From Oopsacas minuta (taxonomy: Eukaryota > Porifera > Hexactinellida > Lyssacinosida > Leucopsacidae), in NCBI GenBank assembly GCA_024704765.1, contig JAKMXF010000300.1, positions 62,001-126,000 on the forward strand: DNA of 64,000 bases, read 5' to 3'. This document shows positions 41,847 to 51,770 of this stretch, piece by piece. Every line of letters begins with the position of its first letter. The stretch's first letter is position 1. Made by a program: the position numbers and the translations under genes. Under the pieces are notes generated by a model. It searched no databases, had not been told where the DNA came from, and saw nothing but the letters and a program-made list of their open reading frames with translations.

Positions 41847-43247
41847 TCATTTCCACCCTGAAGAGTATATATCAAGAGGTCTCCGTTTCCTAGATGCAGT
41901 TTTGAGTTGTTCAGCTAGTCTCATATCTCTATGCTTCACAACTAACACACTAACTTTATAGAATAACCTCTTCCCTTCTACATGGAGATGATTAAGCCTA
42001 CCAGTACGTCCAACTCTGTGTAAGTAGTCCAAAGGTCGGCTTGGGAAGTCAAACATAATCACATGCCTAACGTAGATAGTATCAATACCTCGTGACGTAA
42101 TATCAGTACTGATAAGTATGTTATCTTCTTCAGATTGGAATTTATTAATAATAGAGTGTCTTTCGTCATCAGGCATATCTCCATGCAGTTTCATAACATT
42201 AAAATTGTTAGTCGTTAAATGATGGTATAACCATTCAACAGAAACTATTGTGTTACAGAAAATTAGTGTTTTTAATCGCGTATTATTTTTAAGCACGTTT
42301 AATATGGTATCTTCCTTTTCTCCAGGCAAACAGCGATGGAATCTTTGCTCTACATGAGGGAGAACTTTATGTAAACCGTCTGAGCGAATGAATTCCATAT
42401 TTGGCATGTGTGTAAGTATTTCCTTTTTTAGCTCAGGAGCAAGTGAAGCACCTGCTACGATCGCCTGTACACCTTCCTCTGAATCTGATGTACTACGAAT
42501 GTTCAGGGACTTAAGAATGAAATAGTTAATACCACGAAACGACCTGTCAAATAGCGTATCTAACTCGTCAAATACAACATAAGATACATCATTCAAGCTT
42601 ATTGTTTTGTATTTTCTATGTAGGAATAGAGTCATCGGAGTACTTATAAGAATGTCAAAAGGTGTTTGGATTGAGGATTTAAGTTTCGCACCTGCCATGC
42701 CTTTATAAATTGCAATAGGACGAAGTTTCGCGACATGTGAGAGAGATTTCGCGACAGCCAACACCTGTACGCACAACTCAGCTGTTGGCAAAAGGATGAT
42801 AGCACGAGGTCGTGTCTTCTTGGAATGTATTTTAAGTATAGTTTCTTCCTGTTTCAAAAGATGATATATCGGAGCAAGATATGTAATAGTTTTTCCTGAA
42901 CCAGTTTCTGCAGCTAAACACACATTTTCACCCTCAACGATTTTAGGTATCGCCAAAGCTTGTATTTGGCTAGGCTGGGTAATATCAATATTGGTGAGAG
43001 CATCTACAACATCAGTTCTTAAATTGAGCTCACTGAATGTCTTTGGCAATTCTTTCTTGAATCTTTTATTATTAACAGTCATTTGTTTTGATGTAAGTGA
43101 GGGATGTGTTGCTTCTTTGAAGGTTAATTGAGTTTTACTTACTTTTCTTGCGAGATTACACACATTTGTGTGTATACTGCTTTGGTAATGTGAAAGAGAA
43201 ATTCTACTTTTGCAAGTTATCCGTCTCCCAAACGATTTGTAACTCAT
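41847..43247 (-). CDS. DDX28: DDX28-like mitochondrial DEAD-box RNA helicase
   Basis: The 466-aa helicase has Q-motif-like QPSQIQALAI, Walker A AETGSGKT (113-120), motif II DELD (227-230), the conserved HGDMP segment, RGID and HRVGRTGRLNH. The tail VKHRDMRLAEQLKTASRKRRPL matches the C-terminus of DDX28, a mitochondrial helicase needed for large mitoribosomal subunit assembly. The N-terminus is basic and Ser-rich with no acids, suiting mitochondrial import. Motif Ia is PTAEL instead of PTREL, motif II has Leu for Ala, and the SAT motif is AGA. Orthology to DDX28 is likely but not certain; DDX18/21-type helicases are poorer fits in length and tail. Confidence 0.8.
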   Translation of the reverse strand: MSYKSFGRRITCKSRISLSHYQSSIHTNVCNLARKVSKTQLTFKEATHPSLTSKQMTVNNKRFKKELPKTFSELNLRTDVVDALTNIDITQPSQIQALAIPKIVEGENVCLAAETGSGKTITYLAPIYHLLKQEETILKIHSKKTRPRAIILLPTAELCVQVLAVAKSLSHVAKLRPIAIYKGMAGAKLKSSIQTPFDILISTPMTLFLHRKYKTISLNDVSYVVFDELDTLFDRSFRGINYFILKSLNIRSTSDSEEGVQAIVAGASLAPELKKEILTHMPNMEFIRSDGLHKVLPHVEQRFHRCLPGEKEDTILNVLKNNTRLKTLIFCNTIVSVEWLYHHLTTNNFNVMKLHGDMPDDERHSIINKFQSEEDNILISTDITSRGIDTIYVRHVIMFDFPSRPLDYLHRVGRTGRLNHLHVEGKRLFYKVSVLVVKHRDMRLAEQLKTASRKRRPLDIYSSGWK

Positions 43248-43414
43248 TTTTTGGCAAAATATCCAAAAATATTAAGTTTGTAGTCCTGTTAACAAAATGT
43301 AGTTAAGATATTTTCTCAATAAAATCACAAATCTAATCTATAATCTCTAATTAATATACGTATTTTGCTAAAATATGTACAGAATTAATACATTTCAAAT
43401 TCCCCAAAAATGTG

Positions 43415-45742
43415 CTAAATCGAAAATTCAGATAATCCGTGTTCAAATTCTTGAGAGAATCCTATACTCTCTTTTATATTCAATACAGCCTGTCCCCACA
43501 TATCCGGGATATAAAGTAGATCCCCTGAATCCTGGGTACAACCTAGATACCCTTTGTCCTCGATAGAATTCAACACGTCATCTCGATACCAGTCGAGAAC
43601 ATGTTGTTTCGAAAAGAACGCTTTATTCGGTGGGAATAAAAACAATCTTCTCTGTCCGTACAAGAGAACGTCCCAGGAATGACTGTGGAAATGTGGTGGA
43701 ACCCCTGATAGAGCAGGACCGATATAAAACTTATAATTCCGCAGATGAATATTCTGTTTGTCAGGTGACAGAATTTCAGGAAGTTTAAAATCTTCAAGAA
43801 GAGCTGAATCATCTGGAATATTCTGGTATATTGAATCAGATGGAAATATTTCTTCTATTAGTAGTTGATTATTTTCTGTAAATATATTAGTCATTTTAAC
43901 CATAAAATCGCTTAATATTAATTCAGTTGTATTGTCCAATGACGTCATAACGACTCCATAGTTTACAGCTTTACTCTGAAAAGTAAGAGAACCAAATTTC
44001 TTTTCCAGATTTTGTCTCTGGAAACTGAGTTTAAGTTTGTTCCTATCTTTCAGAATATTTCTAATTAATACAGGTTTTTGTATTGACAAATAATCAATCA
44101 AGAATCTCTCAGGAGAAATAGTCTCTAACACGTCAATGCCACAACTGTCACTCTTCAAATCATCAGGAATTGCTTGTGGCCCTTCTAGCCATCCACCTAA
44201 TCGGGTAGGCTTACTCGCAACAAATGCTGGCTCTATTAAGCAGCCTCTTGGAATCTTAAGGCCGAGGGCATTAAAGAATTTTTCAGCTGCCCATCGTTGT
44301 TGACAAGCAAGATCTCCAGCTGTCTTCTGGAATAGATCACCAGATGAAAAGTTAAAATCCGTCCGACTAAGATACTTAACTAGATTGAAACTACCATACA
44401 TTGTAGCTATATGTAGACAAGTCTGTCCTAATGCGTTTCTAGCATTCCTATCAGCCCCTGCTGCTACCAACTGATCGAGGAAATTATTAGAATCTAAGCT
44501 ACAAGCTTGTAATAGAGGTGTCCATCCGAATTGATTATTTATGTAAAGTAAAGCTCCTTTGTTTACAAAAGGCTTAACTAAATTCTGTCTCGCTAAACAG
44601 CGTTCTAACACTCTACGAATTACTGTGAGATACAAATTATTGTCTCTTAAAGAATTAAAATCTTTCTCTACTAATTCACAAGCATCATTCATTATCTCAG
44701 AAGCAGAATCAGGACTTCGTAACAGGGCTCTCACCATGCTAATAATATGTGAATTTATTCCTGATGTCAATAACAACAATGACTGTTCTCCTACAACATT
44801 ATAAGCCTCATGTAGCGAACCACGTTCTTGTTTTATGAATTCAAGAATCATAAATCTTTGTAGCTCTACAGCACCTCGTAGAGGTATACCAATTCCGAAA
44901 GAAAACGTAGAATAGTGTAAATGTAACAGCTGATCATCTGGCCATAGAGAAGAGAGAATATCATATGATTGATCAGCTTTTCTAAAATCTCCAGTCTCAA
45001 TGTAACACACAATCATTTGATCTACTATCTGCTTTAAGTCATCTTTATCAAACATTTCTAGTAGAAAAGACTTCTCATCATCTCTAATCATGTATAATTC
45101 ATTCAGCAAAAGAGGCCAGTCAACTACACCCCCTTTATTCTGTAGATAAGCTTCTAAATGAGGGCCAGCTGATTTATACATGTTACGATACATATAGAAT
45201 TCTGATAGACCCTTTCTATAGGAAGCTTCCTTGGGATCTAATTCAACTGCCTCTTCCATCCATATTCTAGCTTCATCATATCTTCCCATTTTTAGTAAAA
45301 CTACTGCCATGTTCCATCTAACTCCTGAGTTATTTGGTTCTTGTATAGCACAAGCAGCCAGTAGGTCAAGAGCTGAATCATACCAATCGACCCCTCTGGT
45401 TACCATGCTACGTGCGTGTAGTAATAATTCGCTACAATTGTAACTTGAGAGTCGTTCTTCAAATTCTTTATCTTTCTCTTTATTAGAAAACTTTCTTCCA
45501 TTAGCAAGGGGTCTAGAATTGTCAGTAGAGAATAGTCTCTGACTATTGGGGTAGAAGAGATATAGGAATATTGCAGAGATGATCAGGATTACGGTTATGA
45601 GCAGAGCATTGCGATAAACTTTGGGGTCTTGTTGTGGTGTAGAAGGTTGTGACTTTTTAGCTTTAGGGGGTTTGTCATCCTTTCGTTGAGAATCCTTAGC
45701 TGTAGTTGATGGTTGAGGTCGCTGTCGAATATTAGAACTCAT
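43415..45742 (-). CDS. TPR-ankyrin-JmjC (cupin) type II membrane protein
   Basis: The 775-aa protein has a basic cytosolic N-terminus and a signal anchor at residues 44-64. TPR-like helices follow (about 110-240; NNSGVRWNMAVVLLKMGRYDEARIW), then two ankyrin repeats (about 395-470; FGWTPLLQACS, LGQTCLHIATMYG). A JmjC/cupin-8 domain (about 560-775) ends the protein. The iron-site segment reads PPHFHSHSWDVLLYGQRR (around 682), typical of JmjC hydroxylases. The distal ligand, normally His in a W-G/W-H motif, is Gln751 in DMWGQAVLN. The orientation implies a lumenal catalytic domain, so the substrate would be secretory. It may be a pseudo-oxygenase. I recognise the fold but not an orthologue; JMJD8-like proteins are the closest in motif. 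Confidence 0.8.
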   Translation of the reverse strand: MSSNIRQRPQPSTTAKDSQRKDDKPPKAKKSQPSTPQQDPKVYRNALLITVILIISAIFLYLFYPNSQRLFSTDNSRPLANGRKFSNKEKDKEFEERLSSYNCSELLLHARSMVTRGVDWYDSALDLLAACAIQEPNNSGVRWNMAVVLLKMGRYDEARIWMEEAVELDPKEASYRKGLSEFYMYRNMYKSAGPHLEAYLQNKGGVVDWPLLLNELYMIRDDEKSFLLEMFDKDDLKQIVDQMIVCYIETGDFRKADQSYDILSSLWPDDQLLHLHYSTFSFGIGIPLRGAVELQRFMILEFIKQERGSLHEAYNVVGEQSLLLLTSGINSHIISMVRALLRSPDSASEIMNDACELVEKDFNSLRDNNLYLTVIRRVLERCLARQNLVKPFVNKGALLYINNQFGWTPLLQACSLDSNNFLDQLVAAGADRNARNALGQTCLHIATMYGSFNLVKYLSRTDFNFSSGDLFQKTAGDLACQQRWAAEKFFNALGLKIPRGCLIEPAFVASKPTRLGGWLEGPQAIPDDLKSDSCGIDVLETISPERFLIDYLSIQKPVLIRNILKDRNKLKLSFQRQNLEKKFGSLTFQSKAVNYGVVMTSLDNTTELILSDFMVKMTNIFTENNQLLIEEIFPSDSIYQNIPDDSALLEDFKLPEILSPDKQNIHLRNYKFYIGPALSGVPPHFHSHSWDVLLYGQRRLFLFPPNKAFFSKQHVLDWYRDDVLNSIEDKGYLGCTQDSGDLLYIPDMWGQAVLNIKESIGFSQEFEHGLSEFSI

Positions 45743-46075
45743 TATTCTAATTATTTAAAGGAAGTATGAATTTGAATTTAGAATTATGAGGATGTCAAAG
45801 GGTAATTACCCTGAATAAGCACACGGGTGCCTCTTTCATGGCCAATTTTTGTTGTAAACTTATCGTAATATTTAAGAATACAGCAAATCTTAGGATTTTG
45901 ATTATCCCAATGGGTTACACATTGAAATCAGGTGTTAATTTAGTACAGAAAATTATTCCACCACGGGGTATAAAAATATAGTATATTCTTATCCAGCATT
46001 TTTTTAGCTTTTGATTTCAAATAAGTCATCGTGAAGGAAAATAGAAAACCAATCACCATAATTCATGTTATTGAT
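45743..46075. other. Intergenic gap, JmjC gene to LARGE-like gene
   Basis: This is AT-rich with no recognisable gene. A short inverted motif GGGTAATTACCC lies near 45799. Nothing else is seen. Confidence 0.35.
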
Positions 46076-48010
46076 TTATCCTTCAAATTGAGCATATTTG
46101 AGAGCAGATGTACCGAATCGTACAACAAGATCTCTAAGAAATCTATCCTTTACTTCCTGTAGACATAATCTGTAATCATGTTTATCTCTGAATTGTGAAA
46201 TATCGAGTGATGGTGAATGTGGCATGTGAATCATAAAAACATCAGGAAGTACCCAAAATTCATAGTTTAGCGCGTCTAATTCGATGATAAAAGAAACTTT
46301 ATTCCATCCGAATCCAACAAATCTGGTATCAAATATAGGACCTTTTTTAGGTAGGAGAATATAAGGTTCATAATCCATATCCCAATCTACCCTATAAGGA
46401 GATATAGCCTCTCTCCAGAGGGTGTAATTTGTCGCAGCGTGACCTCGCGACCACTCGAAATGTCTAAAAGTGTCAATCAACCCATCATCCCACATTTGAA
46501 TCAGGTTTGACTTACCGTCAGGCGAGGAGAATTTGTAACGTAATGTTTCAAATGCTGGTACGATGTAAGCTTTCATATCTGAAATGGAATGAGAATTCTC
46601 ATTCGCTAGCCAATTCTTGAGTTTTGAATCTAAATCAGCCATTGGAAGGAAATCAATATCAGAAACGAATACTGCATCTGTAGAGCTGAAGTTCATGGCT
46701 ACATTTCTCAGATAGTTCACAGGATATAAGTCCCCTGTTCGAAACACAATATGGAATGATATATTTTTTCGCGATTTCAAATAATGACATTCACTAATGT
46801 ACATTAGAATAGCTTCTAGCTCATAATCCATGGTGTAAATAGCTATACTCATATGACCTTCCCATTCTTTCGCTATTCTCTCTAGCATGTGTAATCTATC
46901 CATTGAGAGTTGAGCTACTAACGTAATATCATTGGATGCGGGTGTTTCTGAAGATGGAATGAAATATGGGTGTGTACGATATACACGCGTACCAGCTTGA
47001 TGGATCGCCGCACATGGAGCGATGTTTAGATCGTTATTTGTATGCTTTTTGTTTGCCTCCAGAAAAATACGATTCTTAACAGCATTACCGTCTAGCTTAA
47101 GGTATACATGATATAAGTTAGCAACACTTCTCGCTATTTCAGTTTCAAGTTCGTGTTTTGAAGGAGAGTTCCAATGTACTATTGTATAACTATTTTCGTT
47201 ACAAATTTGCTTGGCAAGAGACTTTGCACTGATTTGATAATTCCATACACAAGGAAGCTGGTATACATAATCAGGATAATGAGATAGAAATGAATTTATT
47301 ATATCTTGATCTGCTTGCTGGACTCTACCAATTTTCTCTTGCAGTAGTGTATGTTCTTTTTGCCATAATTCTAACCATTTCATAGCACGCATCTTCTCCA
47401 AATCCATCAACATAACACCGGTATTGTAACCACGACCTAATGAAGTGAACATTCGTTTTTCAGTATAATAATTACTGAGATTTTCAACTAGCCCAATAAA
47501 TTGATTTCTACCCATTAATTCAAACAAATCCCATAATCCTTGTAGACTATCGATAACAACTATATCTGTATCTAATAGAATAACTTTGCTAATTGTTATT
47601 GGCAATATCTCTTCAACAATTAACTTGCTTAGACCGAATATGCCAGAGTGATGTGAGTTTGGAATGTAGTTTAATAAATGTTCAAAATTCTCTAAATGAT
47701 AAAATGAGAATTCCACGTCTTCGATTTCCCAAGATCTGAAAAGCACAGATAATGTAGTGTAAGCAGGCGAATTTGTAATAATATGCAGGTGTAGTCCTGA
47801 GCGTCTATGAAAGAGAAGAGATTTTAAGAATGGCATTGCTGTTCGACAAGAAACCTGTCCAGCTATAACTGATACAATATGTATCACTTCTCCATCAATA
47901 TTCGTTATGTCCCGAGGTTGGGACTTTGGCCATTTTGTGTATATAAGAAATATAAGAATTATTGGAATTATGATTAGAATCAGTGTACGATATTTTTTCT
48001 TCATAAACAC
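46076..48010 (-). CDS. LARGE1: LARGE-like bifunctional glycosyltransferase
   Basis: The 644-aa type II Golgi protein has a signal anchor at about residues 7-24 and two catalytic domains. The first is GT8-type with LLDTDIVV (DxD at Asp147/Asp149), GRGYNTGVMLMDL and QADQDIIN. The second is GT49-type with FVSDIDFLPMADL (DxD at Asp451/Asp453) and GFGWNKVSFI. This is the layout of LARGE1/LARGE2, which alternate xylose and glucuronic acid on alpha-dystroglycan (matriglycan). Both DxD motifs are intact, so both activities are predicted. The protein is about 110 residues shorter than human LARGE1, mainly in the stem. I cannot separate LARGE1 from LARGE2; a single pre-duplication gene is likely. Confidence 0.92.
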   Translation of the reverse strand: MFMKKKYRTLILIIIPIILIFLIYTKWPKSQPRDITNIDGEVIHIVSVIAGQVSCRTAMPFLKSLLFHRRSGLHLHIITNSPAYTTLSVLFRSWEIEDVEFSFYHLENFEHLLNYIPNSHHSGIFGLSKLIVEEILPITISKVILLDTDIVVIDSLQGLWDLFELMGRNQFIGLVENLSNYYTEKRMFTSLGRGYNTGVMLMDLEKMRAMKWLELWQKEHTLLQEKIGRVQQADQDIINSFLSHYPDYVYQLPCVWNYQISAKSLAKQICNENSYTIVHWNSPSKHELETEIARSVANLYHVYLKLDGNAVKNRIFLEANKKHTNNDLNIAPCAAIHQAGTRVYRTHPYFIPSSETPASNDITLVAQLSMDRLHMLERIAKEWEGHMSIAIYTMDYELEAILMYISECHYLKSRKNISFHIVFRTGDLYPVNYLRNVAMNFSSTDAVFVSDIDFLPMADLDSKLKNWLANENSHSISDMKAYIVPAFETLRYKFSSPDGKSNLIQMWDDGLIDTFRHFEWSRGHAATNYTLWREAISPYRVDWDMDYEPYILLPKKGPIFDTRFVGFGWNKVSFIIELDALNYEFWVLPDVFMIHMPHSPSLDISQFRDKHDYRLCLQEVKDRFLRDLVVRFGTSALKYAQFEG

Positions 48011-48059
48011 AGAGATTCCCTTGACGAACGTGAATATTTATCTAAAAAGAAAAAGATAA

Positions 48060-48134
48060 TTACAGTGGAAACTCGTTGTTGCGAACATCAACGGACATGC
48101 GGAGATATCCCAATATTCGTATTAACCACTGTAA
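48060..48134. mobile_element. 75-bp mini inverted-repeat element
   Basis: TTACAGTGG (48060-48068) is exactly inverted as CCACTGTAA (48126-48134). The left end continues AAACTCGTTGTTGCGAACATC, which resembles pogo-type terminal sequence. Flanking bases are AT-rich. Confidence 0.55.
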
Positions 48135-48209
48135 TGATATTTAAATAGAAAATACAATAATATGGGCAGTAAATCAATCACTCAATTCAATCTTTATGAA
48201 AACAATAAT

Positions 48210-49418
48210 TCAACTGATAATACATTTCTCTTTCCTTCTAGGAACAGGTCTTTGAATATAATTCCCAGAACCTCGAATCAACGTTAATTCTTCCTCATAA
48301 TAACTATTTATTTCTAAGTCTTCTAACTCCTTAACTAGTGAGAGAGTAGCGTTGAGCTCTTTCTGTTCACTCTTAGCACTTTCAATACATTTTTCTGAGC
48401 AACACCATTGCATAAATGCCGCTATACTTAAACCCAAGAATGAGTGAAGAACGGATTTTAATATGAAACCCTGGTATGCATGGGAGTACACATTGTTACA
48501 TACGAAACATAGTTTACACCTCTCAATAGCACGATCCAACACTCTGCAGAGCAGAGGAGCTAGAGAACGATCTTGCCAACAAGTTGGATTTTGCTCTATT
48601 ATAATTTCACAGGCTAGAATTTGCAGAGATAGTGCATTGAATAATTTTCTATGTTTGTCTTTAAGTGTAGAAATAATTGTATTTTGTAAATTTTGATTTA
48701 CATCTTCACGGTATTTTGCGGTTGTGTTTGAAATGATTTTTATTTTTGGGAGTTTTTGAAGTATGAAAGGTAGGAAATCCATTCTACTCGTTTGATAGTG
48801 TATTTCACGAAGATGTCCACAGTTAAGTAATGTGAAAGGGAAATTGCTTGCTGGAATAATATTGCAATCTACGTTTAGAATTTCTAATTTGTTCAACATA
48901 CCAACAGATGCTGGGATCGAAGTTAATTCATTGGATTGCAAATCTAATAGTTTTAAATTCGGCAAATTCCAGAATTGAAGTTGTTCCTTGCAATCTCCTA
49001 AACTGGAATGACGAATTGAAAGACATTCTAGATGCTCTATGTTTAGAATGGAAGAGAGAGCTCGTTCCAAATCAGGATCAAGAAAATGTAAATAGGAAAC
49101 TTCAAATTCTTTTAAGAGTGGAATATATTCTGTAGTGAAAAAGCGAATAAAGAAAATTCTCCAATCAAAATGCTGAGTAAATAATAATGTTAAATTTTCT
49201 AAAGATACTGATTTTGACTTTAAACCTTCAAACAATTCCTTACAAGATATTTCACAATATTTACGACCTTCTTTCGGTGCATTTAGATGTGCTTTGAATT
49301 TAATGGATAATTTCGTTACATTACGAAATGAGTTGAAAATGTCTGTAATCAATATTTTCAAATCTATTCCTATCTCAAGTGGTGAAAGTATAAGATCGCT
49401 TTCAAATTGTTCTACCAT
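48210..49418 (-). CDS. LRR protein with cysteine-rich C-terminal domain
   Basis: The 402-aa soluble protein has leucine-rich repeats in its central part; the clearest are NLKLLDLQSNELTSIPASVG and LEILNVDCNIIP (about residues 150-190). A conserved-looking C-terminal domain follows (about 255-350). It begins with helical SLSLQILACEIIIEQ and has CKLCFVCNN (CxxC) and later CCSEKCIE, a spacing that suits a zinc site. The last four residues include a Cys (KCIIS), but it is not clearly a CaaX box. It resembles short LRR proteins of the LRRC58 kind in outline, though I cannot name an orthologue. There is no signal peptide; a cytosolic scaffold role is plausible. Confidence 0.72.
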   Translation of the reverse strand: MVEQFESDLILSPLEIGIDLKILITDIFNSFRNVTKLSIKFKAHLNAPKEGRKYCEISCKELFEGLKSKSVSLENLTLLFTQHFDWRIFFIRFFTTEYIPLLKEFEVSYLHFLDPDLERALSSILNIEHLECLSIRHSSLGDCKEQLQFWNLPNLKLLDLQSNELTSIPASVGMLNKLEILNVDCNIIPASNFPFTLLNCGHLREIHYQTSRMDFLPFILQKLPKIKIISNTTAKYREDVNQNLQNTIISTLKDKHRKLFNALSLQILACEIIIEQNPTCWQDRSLAPLLCRVLDRAIERCKLCFVCNNVYSHAYQGFILKSVLHSFLGLSIAAFMQWCCSEKCIESAKSEQKELNATLSLVKELEDLEINSYYEEELTLIRGSGNYIQRPVPRRKEKCIIS

Positions 49419-49662
49419 CTGGATAACTACTTAAACCAACTTAGAAATGAGAAAATAAAGAATCTTAGAATGAGAATACAAATTATTAAAGGTTAAGCTG
49501 TAGAGGTCAAAGTCAAATAGGGTTTTTATAATATACAAAATCGTTTATATTTATCTAAATTGTAACAAATCGGCAAGTAAAATATTAAGAAATTTGTGCC
49601 TATCAGTATCCTGAAAAGTGAAAACTAATAATATACTGGGGAATGGATATATATTGAATATC

Positions 49663-51429
49663 CTATTTATAACTGGAAATAGCATTCCTTATCACCGGAT
49701 TATCCTCAAGATATTTATTCGCAATAGATACTGTGAGATTCCGCGAAGCGATAAGAATCGCAATAGCAACCACCTTCTTGGCTCCAATAGCCCTACTCAC
49801 ATGAATTGTAACATCATTTGATAGGTAAGGAGTTGGATCATCATCTTGATAGATTGCAGAAATAATTGCATTAGTACATTTCTCAACTGAAGCACCGCTG
49901 AATCTCATTACAATCTCAAGTAAACGGTTGTATAGTTTAAAGTTTGTTGGTTGTACATCTATCATATAATTCTCTAAGATTTTACCTTGTAATATGTGTG
50001 CTCCTGTTGTGATAGTGTTGAGAATCCATTTTAATATGATTTCTTCGTAGAAATCAATTCCAGTTACGTTCAATATTTCACTCGAAGAGAGTAGATTTTT
50101 AGGATTAAGAATTTCAATGCAATTATCAAATAGATCGATCAGAGGTTTGTTCCCTGACATTTCTTTAATAATGCCAAACATAGTACAAGGCAATTTCTTA
50201 ACTTCATTGATAACACGTTTGGTATATTCTAAATTGTCGGATTCAGAAATAAGAAGTATAACAGTATCGCATTGATTTAAGCTAGAGAATAGTAATTCAA
50301 ACCGATTCCATGAAATTGCGTACAAGTCACCGAATTTAGCTTCCAAATCTCCTTCAATATTACATAAAGCATCATACGCATTGTATAAGAATCCTCTTAT
50401 TGTATTATAATCAGTTCCGAATGTAGGAGGACATTCTGAAGCATCTATCAGCCCCAGAACCCCAAATGTACCGTTAGCAACATAGTATATGTGTCCATCT
50501 TCTTTGTTTGGTGTTTTCTTTATGAGAGAATCCCCACAGGATTGTATTAACGAAATTGTTTGATTTTTGTAAACAGGATATTGTTGGTAAGCTTTGTAAT
50601 AGATATTTTCAAAGAAATACTGTACGATTTCAGGGTATGTTTTGGTAGATAAATTTGATGGGATATGTCCAGCTTTCAAATGCGCGGCTATAAATATTGT
50701 TTCTAGAATAATCTTAGTCGCAGTTCCTCCTTTCATTCGGGAAGATCCTGTAATTGGTTCAGCGCCTAAAACAGGATTAATAATATGACTATTTTTCATT
50801 TCTACTGCGATATCATAAAAACATTTCCCCAGACCATGTAGCGTATGTTTCCGAGCTAATTCAACAGGGTTAAAGCCTAGAAGAACTGGTATGAACTTGT
50901 CGTTGTGTAGACAATAGTCCAATTGTCCAGCTACATATGGAGCAGATAATCCACATGTTATACCGAAATAAATTACACGGGAGTAACTCTTCGCTAGACT
51001 TGCTAGCTCACTTGATCCTACATTCCATTCATCCTCCTTTGCTTCTTGGGAAATGAAAAGAGAACGATCATCTCCAGCTAATAAATACTCGTAGTATTTC
51101 GGTAGAGACAGATTATTTAGAATTTTATTAAATGCTCGTGTAACCATGAATCCAATACGACCTGAAGTACCACACCCACTTAATACTATTTTACCATTAG
51201 GATTTGTGAAAATATTTTTGACAATTGTCTCAGCAACTAGAGCACATTGTTCAATACAAATTTTGTTTAAGATTCCATTGCAAATTGGATCATCAGAGTT
51301 TCCGTGAAATGTTTCGTTATTAGCAGTGTGTATAAGGTCGAATATTTGTTCAGCATTGGCTATATCGATGTTCTTGGTTATGTCATTAGACCGTTCAGTA
51401 AAAGGTGTAAGTGATGGAGTAGTAGCCAT
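49663..51429 (-). CDS. GCKR: Glucokinase regulatory protein-like (double SIS domain)
   Basis: The 588-aa protein has two SIS (sugar isomerase) domains, as in GCKR. The first has VLSGCGTSGRIG (about residues 82-93) and GAEPITGSSRMKGGTATK (around 227-244), the MurNAc-6-phosphate etherase-like signature. The second covers about 300-500 (GTDYNTIRGFLYNAYDAL), followed by a helical C-terminal lid. In mammals GCKR binds fructose 6-phosphate and inhibits glucokinase in liver nuclei. In invertebrates the role is not settled. The length is near human GCKR (625 aa). The start ATTPSLTPFTERSNDITKNID matches the family N-terminus, supporting this ATG. Bacterial MurQ is about half this length, so this is the animal double-domain form. 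Confidence 0.88.
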   Translation of the reverse strand: MATTPSLTPFTERSNDITKNIDIANAEQIFDLIHTANNETFHGNSDDPICNGILNKICIEQCALVAETIVKNIFTNPNGKIVLSGCGTSGRIGFMVTRAFNKILNNLSLPKYYEYLLAGDDRSLFISQEAKEDEWNVGSSELASLAKSYSRVIYFGITCGLSAPYVAGQLDYCLHNDKFIPVLLGFNPVELARKHTLHGLGKCFYDIAVEMKNSHIINPVLGAEPITGSSRMKGGTATKIILETIFIAAHLKAGHIPSNLSTKTYPEIVQYFFENIYYKAYQQYPVYKNQTISLIQSCGDSLIKKTPNKEDGHIYYVANGTFGVLGLIDASECPPTFGTDYNTIRGFLYNAYDALCNIEGDLEAKFGDLYAISWNRFELLFSSLNQCDTVILLISESDNLEYTKRVINEVKKLPCTMFGIIKEMSGNKPLIDLFDNCIEILNPKNLLSSSEILNVTGIDFYEEIILKWILNTITTGAHILQGKILENYMIDVQPTNFKLYNRLLEIVMRFSGASVEKCTNAIISAIYQDDDPTPYLSNDVTIHVSRAIGAKKVVAIAILIASRNLTVSIANKYLEDNPVIRNAISSYK

Positions 51430-51770
51430 TCTGAACTAATTGCATGATAGAATATAAAATAATTGAATGAGAGGCATTACGATATTGTGTACAAATACGT
51501 ACGTATATGGTTTATCTCGTAAAACAAATAATCAATTACTGGTTTTATGCCATTGAAAGAAATCGTGATGGTATGTATTTGTATTCATAGACTGAAGTGC
51601 GGTCAGTTGGTGGCTCATCTTTTACTACTATACGCAATATGAACGTATTTGAATACAAATAAACCGTATTTCATACTCAGTTATTTATCCCTGTATTACT
51701 ATTAAACTAAGTAGAGTTAGCGATAAGTTAAAGTGACTTATGAATTGATGAATTTATCAAAATATTCAGT
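51430..51770. other. Intergenic gap, GCKR-like gene to TIMM10B
   Basis: This 341-bp gap is upstream of the GCKR-like gene and downstream of TIMM10B. No gene or repeat is recognised. Confidence 0.35.
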
